From an uncultured Flammeovirgaceae bacterium (GTDB lineage: Bacteria; Bacteroidota; Bacteroidia; Cytophagales; Cyclobacteriaceae): DNA of 48,385 bases. The DNA lies in assembly GCA_913045135.1 (NCBI GenBank), contig CAJWQD010000015.1, positions 1 to 48,385 of the forward strand. The letters run 5' to 3'. Positions 1 to 8,633 of this stretch are shown here, piece after piece. The notes under the pieces were generated by a model. That model was not told where the DNA came from and did not search any database. It was given only the letters and a program-made list of their open reading frames with translations. The position numbers were made by a program, and so were the translations under genes. Every line of letters starts with the position of its first letter. Positions within the stretch are counted from its first letter, which is position 1.

Positions 1-1758
1 CTCGAGATCTATTTTATTTTTGTGATGCAGGTTTCTACCAAGCAGCACAATCAGAGAACCTGAAGTAAAGGTTTTATCTCCTATAATAAAGGGTTCAAAT
101 GCAGAGCGAACGTTATATCCCCTAGCCCATAGCTGGGCCAATGCTTGAGGAGCATTTCGCTGACTCCAATCAATTACATAGGCGTATTGAGCCTCATTGT
201 TGATCACCAAACCTTTAAAATTAACCTCTTGACTAACAGGTTTGGTCTCAACCGAAAATGTGCCCATTGTAGAATAGGCATTTAAATTGTATGCTAAGGG
301 AGCTGACCACGTGGACATATCATACATAACTGAATCCTCAATTTCCAAATTACGTGCCATAATCGTGTTAATTAATAAATGTTTTGGCTGTCGAGTGGTT
401 ACGATATAGGTCCCTTTACTAAATACCTTTTTTGAAATCCGTCCTGAACGGTAATCTTGGGCAGCTGTAATCTGTAAATCATCAAGAGCCTGCTCTACTT
501 TAATTCCATTTCGAATCAAAACATTGACCAAATCATTACTATAAACATCTTGATCACTAAAAAAATAAGCTTTAATTTTAGATTTACTTTTAGCGGGATT
601 CAGTGCATTTATAGTGTACTTAAGTAACTTTTCACGATGCAAAACTGCTGTTTTTATAGTTGCGACAGAAGTTGTATAGTGATCAAAAATCCTTTGCCTC
701 AGGGTGAGGTCAAACTCATCGTCAGTTTGTACAATTCTGCCTCCTGCAGATCCTCCACCTTGTTCGGTTAACATTCCGATCGCACCCATCACACTTGGAT
801 AACTTGAACCATATCCTGGATAAAAGAAATCAAACCGATCACGTGTAAAATAATTTATCTGATGCTTATCAAATTGAACAATGTTGGCATTCCCAAAAAC
901 TTCGGACCACCTTTCGTAAGAATCTGGAAGCAATTGATTTCTCGGTGTGGTGCCTGGTGCCGTGAAGTAATTATTATTAAAGCCTTGCTCATGATAATCA
1001 ACATGAACTTGTGGAAGCCATTTTTGATACTCATGAGATAGTCCTCTAGCCTCTGGATGTACTTGCCAAACCCAATCTCTATTGACATCAAACCAATAAT
1101 GATTAGTTCTTCCTCCTGGCCAATTCTCCATATGTTCAATATCCTGTGGCTCCTTACTTGGTCTTTTCAATCTTTTCATTGATTTATACCAATAGACGTA
1201 ACGATCGCGACCATCAGGGTTGATGCAGATATACATAATTATTATTGAGTTTTTGAGCACCTCTTTAGTTTCTTTGTCTTGAGCTGCGGCCATTCGGTAG
1301 GCTACCTGCATGGCCGCTTCCGTCGAGGAAGCTTCATTACCATGTATGTTATAACTAAAAGAAATGAAAATAGGTTGGCCTTTCAATGGTAATTGGTCCA
1401 CTTCAGTTTCTTGAAGAATTTGCATATGACTAGACTTGATATCATCAATATTTTTAATGTTTTCTTCTGAAGAGATAACCAAATTAATCAAAGGTCGACC
1501 TTCATAAGTCTTTCCGTACTCATGATATAAAACTCTCCCAGAAGATGTTGATAAGGCTTTAAAATAAGCCACAACGTCTGCGTATAAGGTAAAAGAAGAT
1601 CCTAATTCATAATTTAAAACTGTTTTTGGACTCGGTATTTTTTCATTGATTTCAAGCTCTGACTCAAATGGAAATCGCTTCTTATCCACAAAATTAGGTT
1701 GGGCGTTAGATAGAAAATGTATTAAAAGTCCTATGATTAAAAATATATTTTTTCCCAT
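1..1758 (-). CDS. Secreted M14-family zinc carboxypeptidase, C-terminus cut by window edge
   Basis: Translating the minus strand from the ATG at 1758 gives 586 codons without a stop, so the gene continues beyond base 1. Residues 1-20 form a signal peptide ending in SNAQ. The M14 zinc-binding pattern is visible as HGNE at 139-142 (His139, Glu142), followed by NPDGR at 180-184, the NRDW segment near 226-229 and HVDYHEQG at 252-259, which should supply the third zinc His. A Gly-rich TEQGGG segment follows. Known family members remove C-terminal residues from peptides outside the cytoplasm. The part after the peptidase domain is probably the accessory C-terminal region found in large Bacteroidota M14 proteins. 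The next gene upstream is on the same strand, about 190 bp away. The family is clear; the substrate is not. Confidence 0.9.
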   Translation of the reverse strand, partial: MGKNIFLIIGLLIHFLSNAQPNFVDKKRFPFESELEINEKIPSPKTVLNYELGSSFTLYADVVAYFKALSTSSGRVLYHEYGKTYEGRPLINLVISSEENIKNIDDIKSSHMQILQETEVDQLPLKGQPIFISFSYNIHGNEASSTEAAMQVAYRMAAAQDKETKEVLKNSIIIMYICINPDGRDRYVYWYKSMKRLKRPSKEPQDIEHMENWPGGRTNHYWFDVNRDWVWQVHPEARGLSHEYQKWLPQVHVDYHEQGFNNNYFTAPGTTPRNQLLPDSYERWSEVFGNANIVQFDKHQINYFTRDRFDFFYPGYGSSYPSVMGAIGMLTEQGGGSAGGRIVQTDDEFDLTLRQRIFDHYTTSVATIKTAVLHREKLLKYTINALNPAKSKSKIKAYFFSDQDVYSNDLVNVLIRNGIKVEQALDDLQITAAQDYRSGRISKKVFSKGTYIVTTRQPKHLLINTIMARNLEIEDSVMYDMSTWSAPLAYNLNAYSTMGTFSVETKPVSQEVNFKGLVINNEAQYAYVIDWSQRNAPQALAQLWARGYNVRSAFEPFIIGDKTFTSGSLIVLLGRNLHHKNKIDLE

Positions 1759-1947
1759 GTTTATGATATGAAAATACGAAAATTTATAATAAAAAATAGT
1801 GACTTCATTTTAATTTAATGAATCCAGATGAAAATACCTTTTGAACTTACACAAACGGTAAACTATCATAACTTTAATAAACGAGTCAATATAAACGGTA
1901 GTATTTAAGCCTTAAATAAACTAAATACCTAAAATAAAAAGTCATTT

Positions 1948-2784
1948 CTATAACTTTCGTACCCAGATATTACGAAATCTTACTGGGTTTCCATGGTTTT
2001 GTAACAGAATAGGAAGTTTTTCCGGATGTTTGACGTAATAAGCTTGTCCTATATAACAGGTCGGTCCCGTTAGATAAACGTTGTTCTGAATCAGCACACC
2101 ATTATGAAAGACGGTTATTCGAGCTGGGTTTAATACATTTCCACTATTGGAAAACTTCGGCGCACTGAAAATAATATCAAACTCTTGCCAGTTTCCGGGC
2201 GGTTTTGTAGCATTCACCAAGGGGATGTGTTGCTTATAAATAGCACCCGCTTGACCATTACTATATGTTTCATTATCAAAGGAATTCAATATCTGAATTT
2301 CATAAAGTCCCATTAAAAAAATTCCACTATTGCTGTAATCTTGGCTTTTTTTAGTAGTGTCCTTTGGAGTCAACCATTCAATATGTAGCTGAACATCACC
2401 AAAAAGTTCTTTGGTCATCAAATGCCCCGTTCCAGGCACCACTACTAAATCTCCTTCCTCCAATTTCCAATCTGCTGGGGCAGTAACATATGGGCCTTCC
2501 TTTAATGAGGGCAACCATTCATGGTACTCTGCCATACTTCCGCTGTACTCAAAAAAAGTCTTTTGCCATTTGTCAAGAGAAGAACCATCAAAAAGGATAA
2601 TGGCATCCGAAGGAGGAGCACCTTCCTTTCCGGGAGTGACACGATCTAAATCTCGATATAATTCTGTTGTAGTTGCTTCAATTTCTTCAAATTCCTCTTG
2701 AGAAAGAGTAATCAATTCTCTTTTTTGGGCTTCAAGATCACTAATAATAAACATTGCCAATATAACTAAACCTTTTTTTTTCAT
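1948..2784 (-). CDS. DUF1080 / 3-keto-disaccharide hydrolase-like secreted protein
   Basis: This 278-residue protein starts with a hydrophobic signal peptide (about residues 1-20, ending EAQ). A DUF1080 (concanavalin-like lectin/glucanase fold) domain then covers about 61-277: it opens with LFDGSSLDKWQ, has the core NSGIFLMG and EIQIL strands in the middle, and ends with the RFRNIWVR strand. Proteins of this family cleave 3-keto-glycosides or bind carbohydrate; the sequence alone does not say which. The signal peptide places it in the periplasm or on the surface. It has its own likely promoter (-7 box at 2857-2864). No SusC/SusD-like genes lie nearby, so it is not part of an obvious polysaccharide utilisation locus. 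Confidence 0.85.
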   Translation of the reverse strand: MKKKGLVILAMFIISDLEAQKRELITLSQEEFEEIEATTTELYRDLDRVTPGKEGAPPSDAIILFDGSSLDKWQKTFFEYSGSMAEYHEWLPSLKEGPYVTAPADWKLEEGDLVVVPGTGHLMTKELFGDVQLHIEWLTPKDTTKKSQDYSNSGIFLMGLYEIQILNSFDNETYSNGQAGAIYKQHIPLVNATKPPGNWQEFDIIFSAPKFSNSGNVLNPARITVFHNGVLIQNNVYLTGPTCYIGQAYYVKHPEKLPILLQNHGNPVRFRNIWVRKL

Positions 2785-2856
2785 GAATTCAGTATTAAAT
2801 TGATATTTAAGACCCTTAACTGGTTTTGGTAAGTTTATAAAAAATTAAATGTCAAA

Positions 2857-2864
2857 CAAAAGTA
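2857..2864 (-). promoter_or_regulatory. Bacteroidota -7 box (TAnnTTTG) upstream of the DUF1080 gene
   Basis: The minus strand reads TACTTTTG here, a full match to the Bacteroidota sigma factor -7 consensus TAnnTTTG. It would start transcription about 65 bases before the DUF1080 ATG. I do not see a clear -33 element, so this rests on one 8-base match. Confidence 0.4.
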
Positions 2865-2985
2865 AATCTTAATTATTAAACAATATTTATTGTGATTGTT
2901 AAGTAGAAATTTGAGAAATGTGTAATGATTACATAAAAACCAGAAATGACCTCAATAATCAATTTTTAATCTTATTTATCCTAAT

Positions 2986-3948
2986 TCAATTTTTTAATAT
3001 GCGAATCTCTTGCGCCAATTGATGTACCACCATAGCATATAGTGGACTATGATTATAGCGCGTAAGCACATAGAAATTGGAAAACCCCATCCAATATTCC
3101 TTTGAAATTTCGTTATCTAATTCAATAATTGAAACCAAATCTGTCATACTTTGGCCTTCCACTTGATAGCCCCTCTCCATAAAATATTGAACCGTATTTT
3201 TGGGTTTAATGTAATTTGTATTCAAATTGATCACATTACTAACTTTTTGTACCTGAATAGCCACTTTTCCACCATTTTTCCACTTATGTACCTTTAAATA
3301 ATTTGCAGCGCTCATTATTGCATCATCTACATTATTTACAAGGTCACAACTCTTTGAATTATCAAAACTTTTAGCATATGCGCGGTAACTACTCGGCATA
3401 AACTGACAATACCCAATAGCGCCTGCATAGGATCCTTCAGCACTATATAAATCTAAATTTTGAGTGGAAGATAAAGTAATAAACTCACCCAATTCCTTAG
3501 TGAAAAAACTCGCTCTTTTGGGATATCCGAAAGCCAAAGTATACAAAGCGTCCAAAACTTTGTACCCACCTTTTTTCTCTCCATAGTATGTCTCAACTCC
3601 TAAAATAGCTACCAAATATTCAATTTCGACACCCGAATCCTTGCTGACCGCATTCAATGTACTTTCATAATCACTCCAGAAGGTCACCCCTTTAGTTATT
3701 CTTTCATTGGTAATGAATATATTTCTATACCTTTTCCAGGAAATATCCTCTGCCGGACGACTGATTCGTTCAATAATTTCTGGAACATACTTCGCACTGT
3801 CTAAGATAGCTCTTACTGCTTCGACTTTTAAGTCCTGGGTCTTTGAATAATTTAAAATAAAGCGAGAAACTTTATTTTCGTCTATTTGACCAAAAGTTTT
3901 AAAAAATAGAAACCAAAGAAAAATCACAAAACAACTAATTCTTCTCAT
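2986..3948 (-). CDS. MltB-like lytic murein transglycosylase (SLT_2 family)
   Basis: The 320-residue protein has an N-terminal hydrophobic segment (about 5-20) that looks like an uncleaved anchor or signal peptide, then a transglycosylase SLT_2 domain. The catalytic acid is Glu119 in LGVETYYG, followed by the family signatures VLDALYTLAFGYP and GAIGYCQFMPSSY. MltB-type enzymes cut the glycan between MurNAc and GlcNAc to form 1,6-anhydro ends, acting in the periplasm on peptidoglycan. It lacks an added peptidoglycan-binding domain, which fits the family's usual length. It is divergent from the cyclophilin gene (79 bp between starts), so the two may share a control region. No lipobox Cys is seen, unlike E. 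coli MltB. Confidence 0.88.
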   Translation of the reverse strand: MRRISCFVIFLWFLFFKTFGQIDENKVSRFILNYSKTQDLKVEAVRAILDSAKYVPEIIERISRPAEDISWKRYRNIFITNERITKGVTFWSDYESTLNAVSKDSGVEIEYLVAILGVETYYGEKKGGYKVLDALYTLAFGYPKRASFFTKELGEFITLSSTQNLDLYSAEGSYAGAIGYCQFMPSSYRAYAKSFDNSKSCDLVNNVDDAIMSAANYLKVHKWKNGGKVAIQVQKVSNVINLNTNYIKPKNTVQYFMERGYQVEGQSMTDLVSIIELDNEISKEYWMGFSNFYVLTRYNHSPLYAMVVHQLAQEIRILKN

Positions 3949-4026
3949 GATGTATTTAATGTTATTTTTACAAATGAAACGATTTTTTAATAATCATTGA
4001 AGTAATAATAGCTTAAATTAAATAAT

Positions 4027-4461
4027 ATGAAAAAAGCAGAAATACATACCCGAAAGGGTATTATGAAAATTGAATTTTATGTGCAAGATGCGCCGAATAC
4101 TGTCCAAAATTTTATCGATCTAGCCAAGGAAGGATTCTATGATGGTCTTACTTTTCATCGTGTCATTCCCAATTTTGTCATACAAGGTGGATGTCCAGAT
4201 GGCACGGGCGCCGGAGGGCCAGGGTATAACATTGATTGTGAGTTAACAGGAAATAATCAATATCATGATAAAGGTGTACTTTCGATGGCTCATGCCGGAA
4301 AAAATACTGGTGGCTCACAATTTTTTATCTGCCACAGTCGAGCCAATACGGCACACCTAGATAGAAAACATACTTGCTTTGGCAAAGTGATTGAGGGTTT
4401 AACGGTGATCGATATGATTAATGAAGGTGATGTTATGGATAAAGTGGTAATTTCTGATTAA
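4027..4461 (+). CDS. Cyclophilin-type peptidyl-prolyl cis-trans isomerase
   Basis: The 144-residue protein is a single compact cyclophilin domain. It carries [13 protein letters not shown], containing the catalytic Arg, then [11 protein letters not shown], the substrate-binding GGSQFFI segment and a final GKVIEG turn. These enzymes speed up Xaa-Pro bond isomerisation during protein folding. There is no signal peptide, so it should be cytoplasmic, and it belongs to the short bacterial PpiB-like group. An alpha/beta hydrolase follows on the same strand after 68 bp. Function is well supported; its client proteins cannot be read from the sequence. Confidence 0.92.
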   Translation: MKKAEIHTRKGIMKIEFYVQDAPNTVQNFIDLAKEGFYDGLTFHRVIPNFVIQGGCPDGTGAGGPGYNIDCELTGNNQYHDKGVLSMAHAGKNTGGSQFFICHSRANTAHLDRKHTCFGKVIEGLTVIDMINEGDVMDKVVISD

Positions 4462-4529
4462 TTACTAAAAAATTTATTGCCCCGATAAAAATAATCAGGA
4501 CAATAAATTCCTTTGCTATAATAACTAAT

Positions 4530-5372
4530 ATGGACAACTCAAAGTTATCAACACGTGATGGTATTAATTTACATGTCGAGGCCATGACAATAGACCACCC
4601 TCTTGGCGTAGTTTGTATCATTCATGGCTTGGGTGAACATATCGGCAGATACCAACACGTGATGCATTCACTAAATGATTCAAAATTCAATGTCTACGGT
4701 ATTGATCTTCGAGGCCATGGTAAATCTGGAGGCTTAAAGGGTCATGCACCTGATTTGATAAGTTTAATTAACGATATTGAAGAGTTTTTAAAAATAGTTA
4801 GAGCAGAAAATCTATATTTACCTTTATTCCTTTTCGGCCATAGTATGGGTGGAAATCTAGTACTTAATTACGTATTGCGAGATAACTCTAAAGAATTATC
4901 AGGCTTCATAGTTTCTGCTCCTTGGATTAAATTAGCTTTTGAACTCCCACGGTGGAAAAAGAAATTAGGATACTTAATGGCGCGTATTGCACCTAAAATT
5001 AGACAGCCCAACGGACTCAATAGTATACATCTTAGCAAGAATCCGGAAGTCAAAAAACAATATGACCAAGATCCTCTAGTGAACTTTAAAATCTCTGCAG
5101 GTTTATTTTCTACTGTTAACTATGGCGCTGCATACCTAATCAAACATCAGAATGAAATCAAATTGAGTGGTTTTATTTTCCATGGTAAGTTAGACGCCAT
5201 AATTGATCATAAGTCTACCATGAAATTCGCCTTAGGTAATCCCGATAAAATAAAATGGAAATTATGGGAGAGTGTATTTCACGAAGCGCACAATGACTTA
5301 GAACAAAAAGAGGTCATAAAAGAATGGATTAACTGGATGATTGATAAGATCAAAGTATCTAGTTCTAACTAA
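4530..5372 (+). CDS. Alpha/beta hydrolase, monoacylglycerol-lipase-like
   Basis: The 280-residue protein has the serine aminopeptidase S33 / Hydrolase_4 fold. The oxyanion-hole strand is IHGLGEH (31-37), followed by GIDLRGHGKSGG. The nucleophile elbow GHSMGG puts the catalytic Ser at 105, and Asp222 and His254 complete a plausible triad. This pattern is typical of bacterial monoacylglycerol lipases and lysophospholipases, which release fatty acids from glycerol esters. No signal peptide is seen, so it is likely cytoplasmic or peripheral. The substrate is inferred from overall resemblance only. An esterase of other specificity would look the same. Confidence 0.82.
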   Translation: MDNSKLSTRDGINLHVEAMTIDHPLGVVCIIHGLGEHIGRYQHVMHSLNDSKFNVYGIDLRGHGKSGGLKGHAPDLISLINDIEEFLKIVRAENLYLPLFLFGHSMGGNLVLNYVLRDNSKELSGFIVSAPWIKLAFELPRWKKKLGYLMARIAPKIRQPNGLNSIHLSKNPEVKKQYDQDPLVNFKISAGLFSTVNYGAAYLIKHQNEIKLSGFIFHGKLDAIIDHKSTMKFALGNPDKIKWKLWESVFHEAHNDLEQKEVIKEWINWMIDKIKVSSSN

Positions 5373-5466
5373 AATCAAGAAAAAATTGCTATTTAATTTA
5401 ATCACTAATGGAACGCGAAGACTCAAGTATGCGGACTTATTAAAGTGATGACAACATCCCTCATTG

Positions 5467-5482
5467 ATAACTTGCAAGTTAT
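5467..5482. repeat. Perfect 16-bp palindrome upstream of the MFS gene
   Basis: ATAACTTGCAAGTTAT is its own reverse complement. It lies 25 bases before the ATG of the MFS transporter, in the 135-bp interval after the hydrolase. The place and symmetry suit an operator for a dimeric repressor, but no regulator is encoded next to it, and a palindrome this long can arise by chance in AT-rich DNA. Confidence 0.35.
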
Positions 5483-5507
5483 GATTATTGGTTAAATTAG
5501 TTTTAAT

Positions 5508-6809
5508 ATGAAAAAAATAAATGGTGTCATTCGGGCTTGGTGTACTTACGACCTCGCAAATTCGGTATATAATCTTGTAATCAACACAGCAATTTTTCCG
5601 ATTTATTACACAGCTGTTACGAGTGTAAGTAATGACGACAAAGTAGACTTTTTTGGATTTGAAATGGTCAATTCCGTTTTATATAGTTATGCTACCTCAC
5701 TCTCTTATCTGATTTCTGCTTTGTTGCTTCCTATATTATCAGGTATCGCAGATTATACAGGTAATAAAAAGAAGTATTTAAAAATTTTCACATATTTGGG
5801 TGCCTTTGCCTGCATCGGATTGTTTTTTTTTACTAATGAAAATGCCCTTGAGTGGGGTATCTTCTGTGTCATGCTGGCTTCCATCGGATACAGTTCTGGA
5901 CTGGTTTTTTATGATGCTTATCTTCCCGAAATCGCACCAAAAAATATGACTGATCGAATCAGTGCAAAAGGTTTCTCCTATGGCTATGCAGGGAGTGTTA
6001 TCCTCCTTTTAATAAGTATATTTATTACCCAAAAATATGAGATGTTTGGATTTTCAGATTTAGGCGAAGCCACACGATTCGTTTTTATTCTGGTTGGCCT
6101 TTGGTGGATTGGATTTGCTCAAGTACCTTTTAAATGGCTACCAAAAAACAATTCAAACAAAAAAGTAAGTCGTGATATTTTCAAAAATGGTTACCTCGAA
6201 TTGAAAAAGGTGTTTTTAAGCTTAAAAAAATTAAAAAACATGAAAATGTACCTGTTTGCTTATTTTTTTTATAATATGGGTGTGCAAACTATTATGCTTT
6301 TAGCTATACTATTTGGTACAAAAGAGTTGGAATTGAATTCGTCACAACTCATTCCGGCTATCATCATAATTCAATTTGTAGCAATTCTTGGAGCTACATT
6401 GTTTGCTAAGTTATCTGACCTTCGCGGGAATATATTTTCCCTCTCTACCATGATTGGAATATGGATTGGAATCTGTCTTTATGGATATACTGTTACCAGC
6501 GTAAATCAGTTTTATGTAATTGCTGGGCTCGTTGGATTAGTCATGGGAGGTATCCAATCTCTTTCACGGGCTACCTTTTCCAAACTTATTCCAATAAATT
6601 CTGAAGACCATACTTCATACTTCTCCTTTTATGATGTCACTTTTCATATCAGCGTAGTATTAGGAACTTTTTCTTATGGATTAATTGATCAGATTACAGG
6701 TAGCATGAGAAATAGTATTTTAATCTTGGTCTTGTTTTTTATAATTGGACTGGCTTTTCTTATTTTTGTTAAAATGCCAAATGAAAAATTCCAAACTTCC
6801 AAAACTTAA
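5508..6809 (+). CDS. MFS transporter, UMF1 / Atg22-like family
   Basis: The 433-residue protein has about twelve hydrophobic segments and starts with the WCTYDLANSVYN motif near residues 11-22, a hallmark of the UMF1 (Vacuole effluxer Atg22-like) branch of the major facilitator superfamily. A second diagnostic stretch is GGIQSLSRATFSKLIP before the C-terminal helices. Members sit in the inner membrane; yeast Atg22 exports amino acids from the vacuole, but the bacterial substrates are largely unknown. The 3' end overlaps the next gene by 29 bases in a different frame, so the two are probably cotranscribed. The 16-bp palindrome just upstream may control it. Confidence 0.85.
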   Translation: MKKINGVIRAWCTYDLANSVYNLVINTAIFPIYYTAVTSVSNDDKVDFFGFEMVNSVLYSYATSLSYLISALLLPILSGIADYTGNKKKYLKIFTYLGAFACIGLFFFTNENALEWGIFCVMLASIGYSSGLVFYDAYLPEIAPKNMTDRISAKGFSYGYAGSVILLLISIFITQKYEMFGFSDLGEATRFVFILVGLWWIGFAQVPFKWLPKNNSNKKVSRDIFKNGYLELKKVFLSLKKLKNMKMYLFAYFFYNMGVQTIMLLAILFGTKELELNSSQLIPAIIIIQFVAILGATLFAKLSDLRGNIFSLSTMIGIWIGICLYGYTVTSVNQFYVIAGLVGLVMGGIQSLSRATFSKLIPINSEDHTSYFSFYDVTFHISVVLGTFSYGLIDQITGSMRNSILILVLFFIIGLAFLIFVKMPNEKFQTSKT

Positions 6810-7239
6810 TCTTCCAGAAATAAATCTAAGTATCTTTTGGAGAGATAATCTAGCTTACATTAAGGATGAAATTCGAAAAAAAGAACTCTTATTAACTCCT
6901 GAAGAATGGGTAAGGCAACATTTTTTGAACTTACTCATAAAAAGTCTTAATTATCCAAAAGCCTTGATCAATATCGAAAAAGGTCATCAACATCTGCAAC
7001 AACAAAAAAGGACCGATATTCATGTATATAACCGAAGAGGAGCTAGCTACCTTTTGGTTGAATGTAAAGCTCCAAATATTAAGTTATCAGCAGCTACCCT
7101 TCAACAAATCAGCGGCTACAATACTGCGTTTAACGCTCAATATTTAGCTATTACAAACGGCTTGAAGCATTATGTTTGGAAAAAGACGCTCATAAATGGC
7201 AAATATGAACAATTATCTGAATTCCCTTTTTTCTCTTAA
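6781..7239 (+). CDS. Stand-alone type I restriction HsdR N-terminal-like (PD-(D/E)XK) protein
   Basis: I place the start at the ATG at 6781 (152 residues); an in-frame TTG 12 codons earlier only adds MFS-overlapping sequence. The protein matches the HSDR_N domain that forms the nuclease part of type I restriction R subunits, with the active-site residues Asp79 and Glu94-Cys-Lys96 in RTDIHVYN and LLVECKAP. There is no helicase domain and no HsdM or HsdS nearby, so it is not a restriction system. Small single-domain proteins of this kind are frequent in Bacteroidota and have no settled role. It overlaps the end of the MFS gene by 29 bases and meets alanine dehydrogenase tail to tail with shared stop-codon bases. 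Confidence 0.8.
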   Translation: MKNSKLPKLNLPEINLSIFWRDNLAYIKDEIRKKELLLTPEEWVRQHFLNLLIKSLNYPKALINIEKGHQHLQQQKRTDIHVYNRRGASYLLVECKAPNIKLSAATLQQISGYNTAFNAQYLAITNGLKHYVWKKTLINGKYEQLSEFPFFS

Positions 7240-8348
7240 AGTAATTGATCTATGTTACTTAGTTTGTAGCCAAAAGCCTCTGCAACTCCGGGGTAAACAA
7301 TTTTTCCGTCAATGATGTTTAACCCTTTCTTTAATTCCTTATTAAACCGACAACCATTTTCCCATCCTAAATCCGCTAATAGCAAAGCATAAGGCAGAGT
7401 TGCATTGGTCAAGGCTAGTGTAGATGTATAAGGAACTGCTCCTGGCATGTTAGCCACACAGTAATGGACAATATCATCAATAATATAGGTCGGATCTTCA
7501 TGAGTGGTCGGCTTACAAGTTTCAATACAACCTCCTTGATCAACGGCAACATCAACCAATACCGTTCCTGGTTGCATATGCTTAAGCATATCCTTTGTGA
7601 TGAGATGGGGCGCTTTAGCCCCTGGAATCAAGACGCTTCCAACAATAAGATCACATGTGCCAATCATATTCCTGATATTATGTTCACTACTCATGCAAGT
7701 ATTTACATTAGCTGGCATGATATCATCTAAATACCTTAAACGAGACAAATTAAAATCCATAATTGTAACATCTGCGCCCATACCTGCAGCCATCTTAGAA
7801 GCATTCATTCCAACAACACCTCCTCCTAAGATCAAAACTCTTGCAGGAAGAACACCAGGGACTCCTCCCAAAAGAACACCTCTTCCTTTGAAGGGCTTTT
7901 CCAAATATTTAGCTCCCTCCTGAATAGACATTCTACCTGCTATCTCGGACATGGGAATGAGCAAAGGCAAAGCCTTATCTACCATTTCAACTGTTTCGTA
8001 AGAGAGACATACAGATCGGCTTGCCATCATTGCATCAGTCAATGGCTTTGATGAGGCAAAATGAAAATAGGTAAATACCAATTGACCTTTCTTAATCAAT
8101 ACATACTCTGATTCAATAGGCTCTTTGACTTTCATAATCATATCAGCAATTTCATAAATTTCTGAGGCCTGAGATAATATTTTTGCTCCAGCATCAAGAT
8201 ATTCTTTATCTAAAAATCCACTCCCTGCACCTGCATTAGATTGCAGATAAACCTCATGCCCTTTTTTACTCAATTCTTGTGTCCCACTCGGGGTCAAAGC
8301 TACTCTACTTTCATTTTTTTTTATTTCCGAAGGAATCCCAATTATCAT
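7236..8348 (-). CDS. ald: Alanine dehydrogenase
   Basis: The 370-residue protein matches NAD-dependent alanine dehydrogenase at full length. The known catalytic and substrate residues are in their standard positions: Arg15, Lys75, His96 and Asp270. The nucleotide-binding loop is GGGVVG near 175-180, and the PAR segment just before it is conserved. The enzyme converts L-alanine, NAD and water to pyruvate, ammonia and NADH, mostly to use alanine as a carbon and nitrogen source. It is transcribed alone and divergently from the E1 dehydrogenase gene, with 285 bp between them, so both amino acid catabolic genes share one regulatory interval. The ATG start gives the usual MIIGIP N-terminus. Confidence 0.95.
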   Translation of the reverse strand: MIIGIPSEIKKNESRVALTPSGTQELSKKGHEVYLQSNAGAGSGFLDKEYLDAGAKILSQASEIYEIADMIMKVKEPIESEYVLIKKGQLVFTYFHFASSKPLTDAMMASRSVCLSYETVEMVDKALPLLIPMSEIAGRMSIQEGAKYLEKPFKGRGVLLGGVPGVLPARVLILGGGVVGMNASKMAAGMGADVTIMDFNLSRLRYLDDIMPANVNTCMSSEHNIRNMIGTCDLIVGSVLIPGAKAPHLITKDMLKHMQPGTVLVDVAVDQGGCIETCKPTTHEDPTYIIDDIVHYCVANMPGAVPYTSTLALTNATLPYALLLADLGWENGCRFNKELKKGLNIIDGKIVYPGVAEAFGYKLSNIDQLL

Positions 8349-8509
8349 TATTACAACATTAAATTAAAATCGAATTATTAGTAAATATAATCGGGTATTT
8401 AAAAATAAAAAATAGTGGTTTTTATTAACCATTGATTAAAAAAATAAACAAAATGAAAAATGGAATTTCACTTGTAATTTATATTGGCTTCTTGAGGTAA
8501 AATAAATTT

Positions 8510-8517
8510 TAATTTTG
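8510..8517 (+). promoter_or_regulatory. Putative -7 box upstream of the fused E1 gene
   Basis: TAATTTTG matches TAnnTTTG exactly. A TTG at 8484-8486 lies 23 bases upstream, near the usual -33 spacing. Transcription would begin near 8523, leaving a leader of about 110 bases that contains the short ORF at 8542-8631. Confidence 0.45.
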
Positions 8518-8541
8518 TCACTAGTCATTATTTATTTTTAT

Positions 8542-8631
8542 ATGAAATCTACCTTAACTACAAAACATCTGGATATAGTGATTTATTATTATCTTACGGA
8601 TAGATTAATGTTGATCCTCCGCTCGAGGTAA
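8542..8631 (+). CDS. Possible 29-residue leader peptide upstream of E1
   Basis: This short ATG-started ORF ends two bases before the ATG of the E1 gene (TAA, AT, ATG), in a different frame. Ten of its 29 residues are Leu, Ile or Val, and it has three Tyr in a row. It lies between the likely promoter and a branched-chain-type 2-oxo acid dehydrogenase, so a leader-peptide or translational-coupling role is conceivable. AT-rich DNA readily produces short Leu/Ile-rich ORFs, so it could be chance. I see no clear terminator/antiterminator hairpin pair in the leader. Confidence 0.25.
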   Translation: MKSTLTTKHLDIVIYYYLTDRLMLILRSR

Positions 8632-8633
8632 AT

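Noticed and set aside
1-6. Window begins with CTCGAG, a common restriction site
   Set aside because: It may only be the edge of a cut or a coincidence; it says nothing about biology.
6781-7239. Type I restriction-modification system
   Set aside because: Only the nuclease-like domain is present; no HsdM, HsdS or helicase genes lie nearby.
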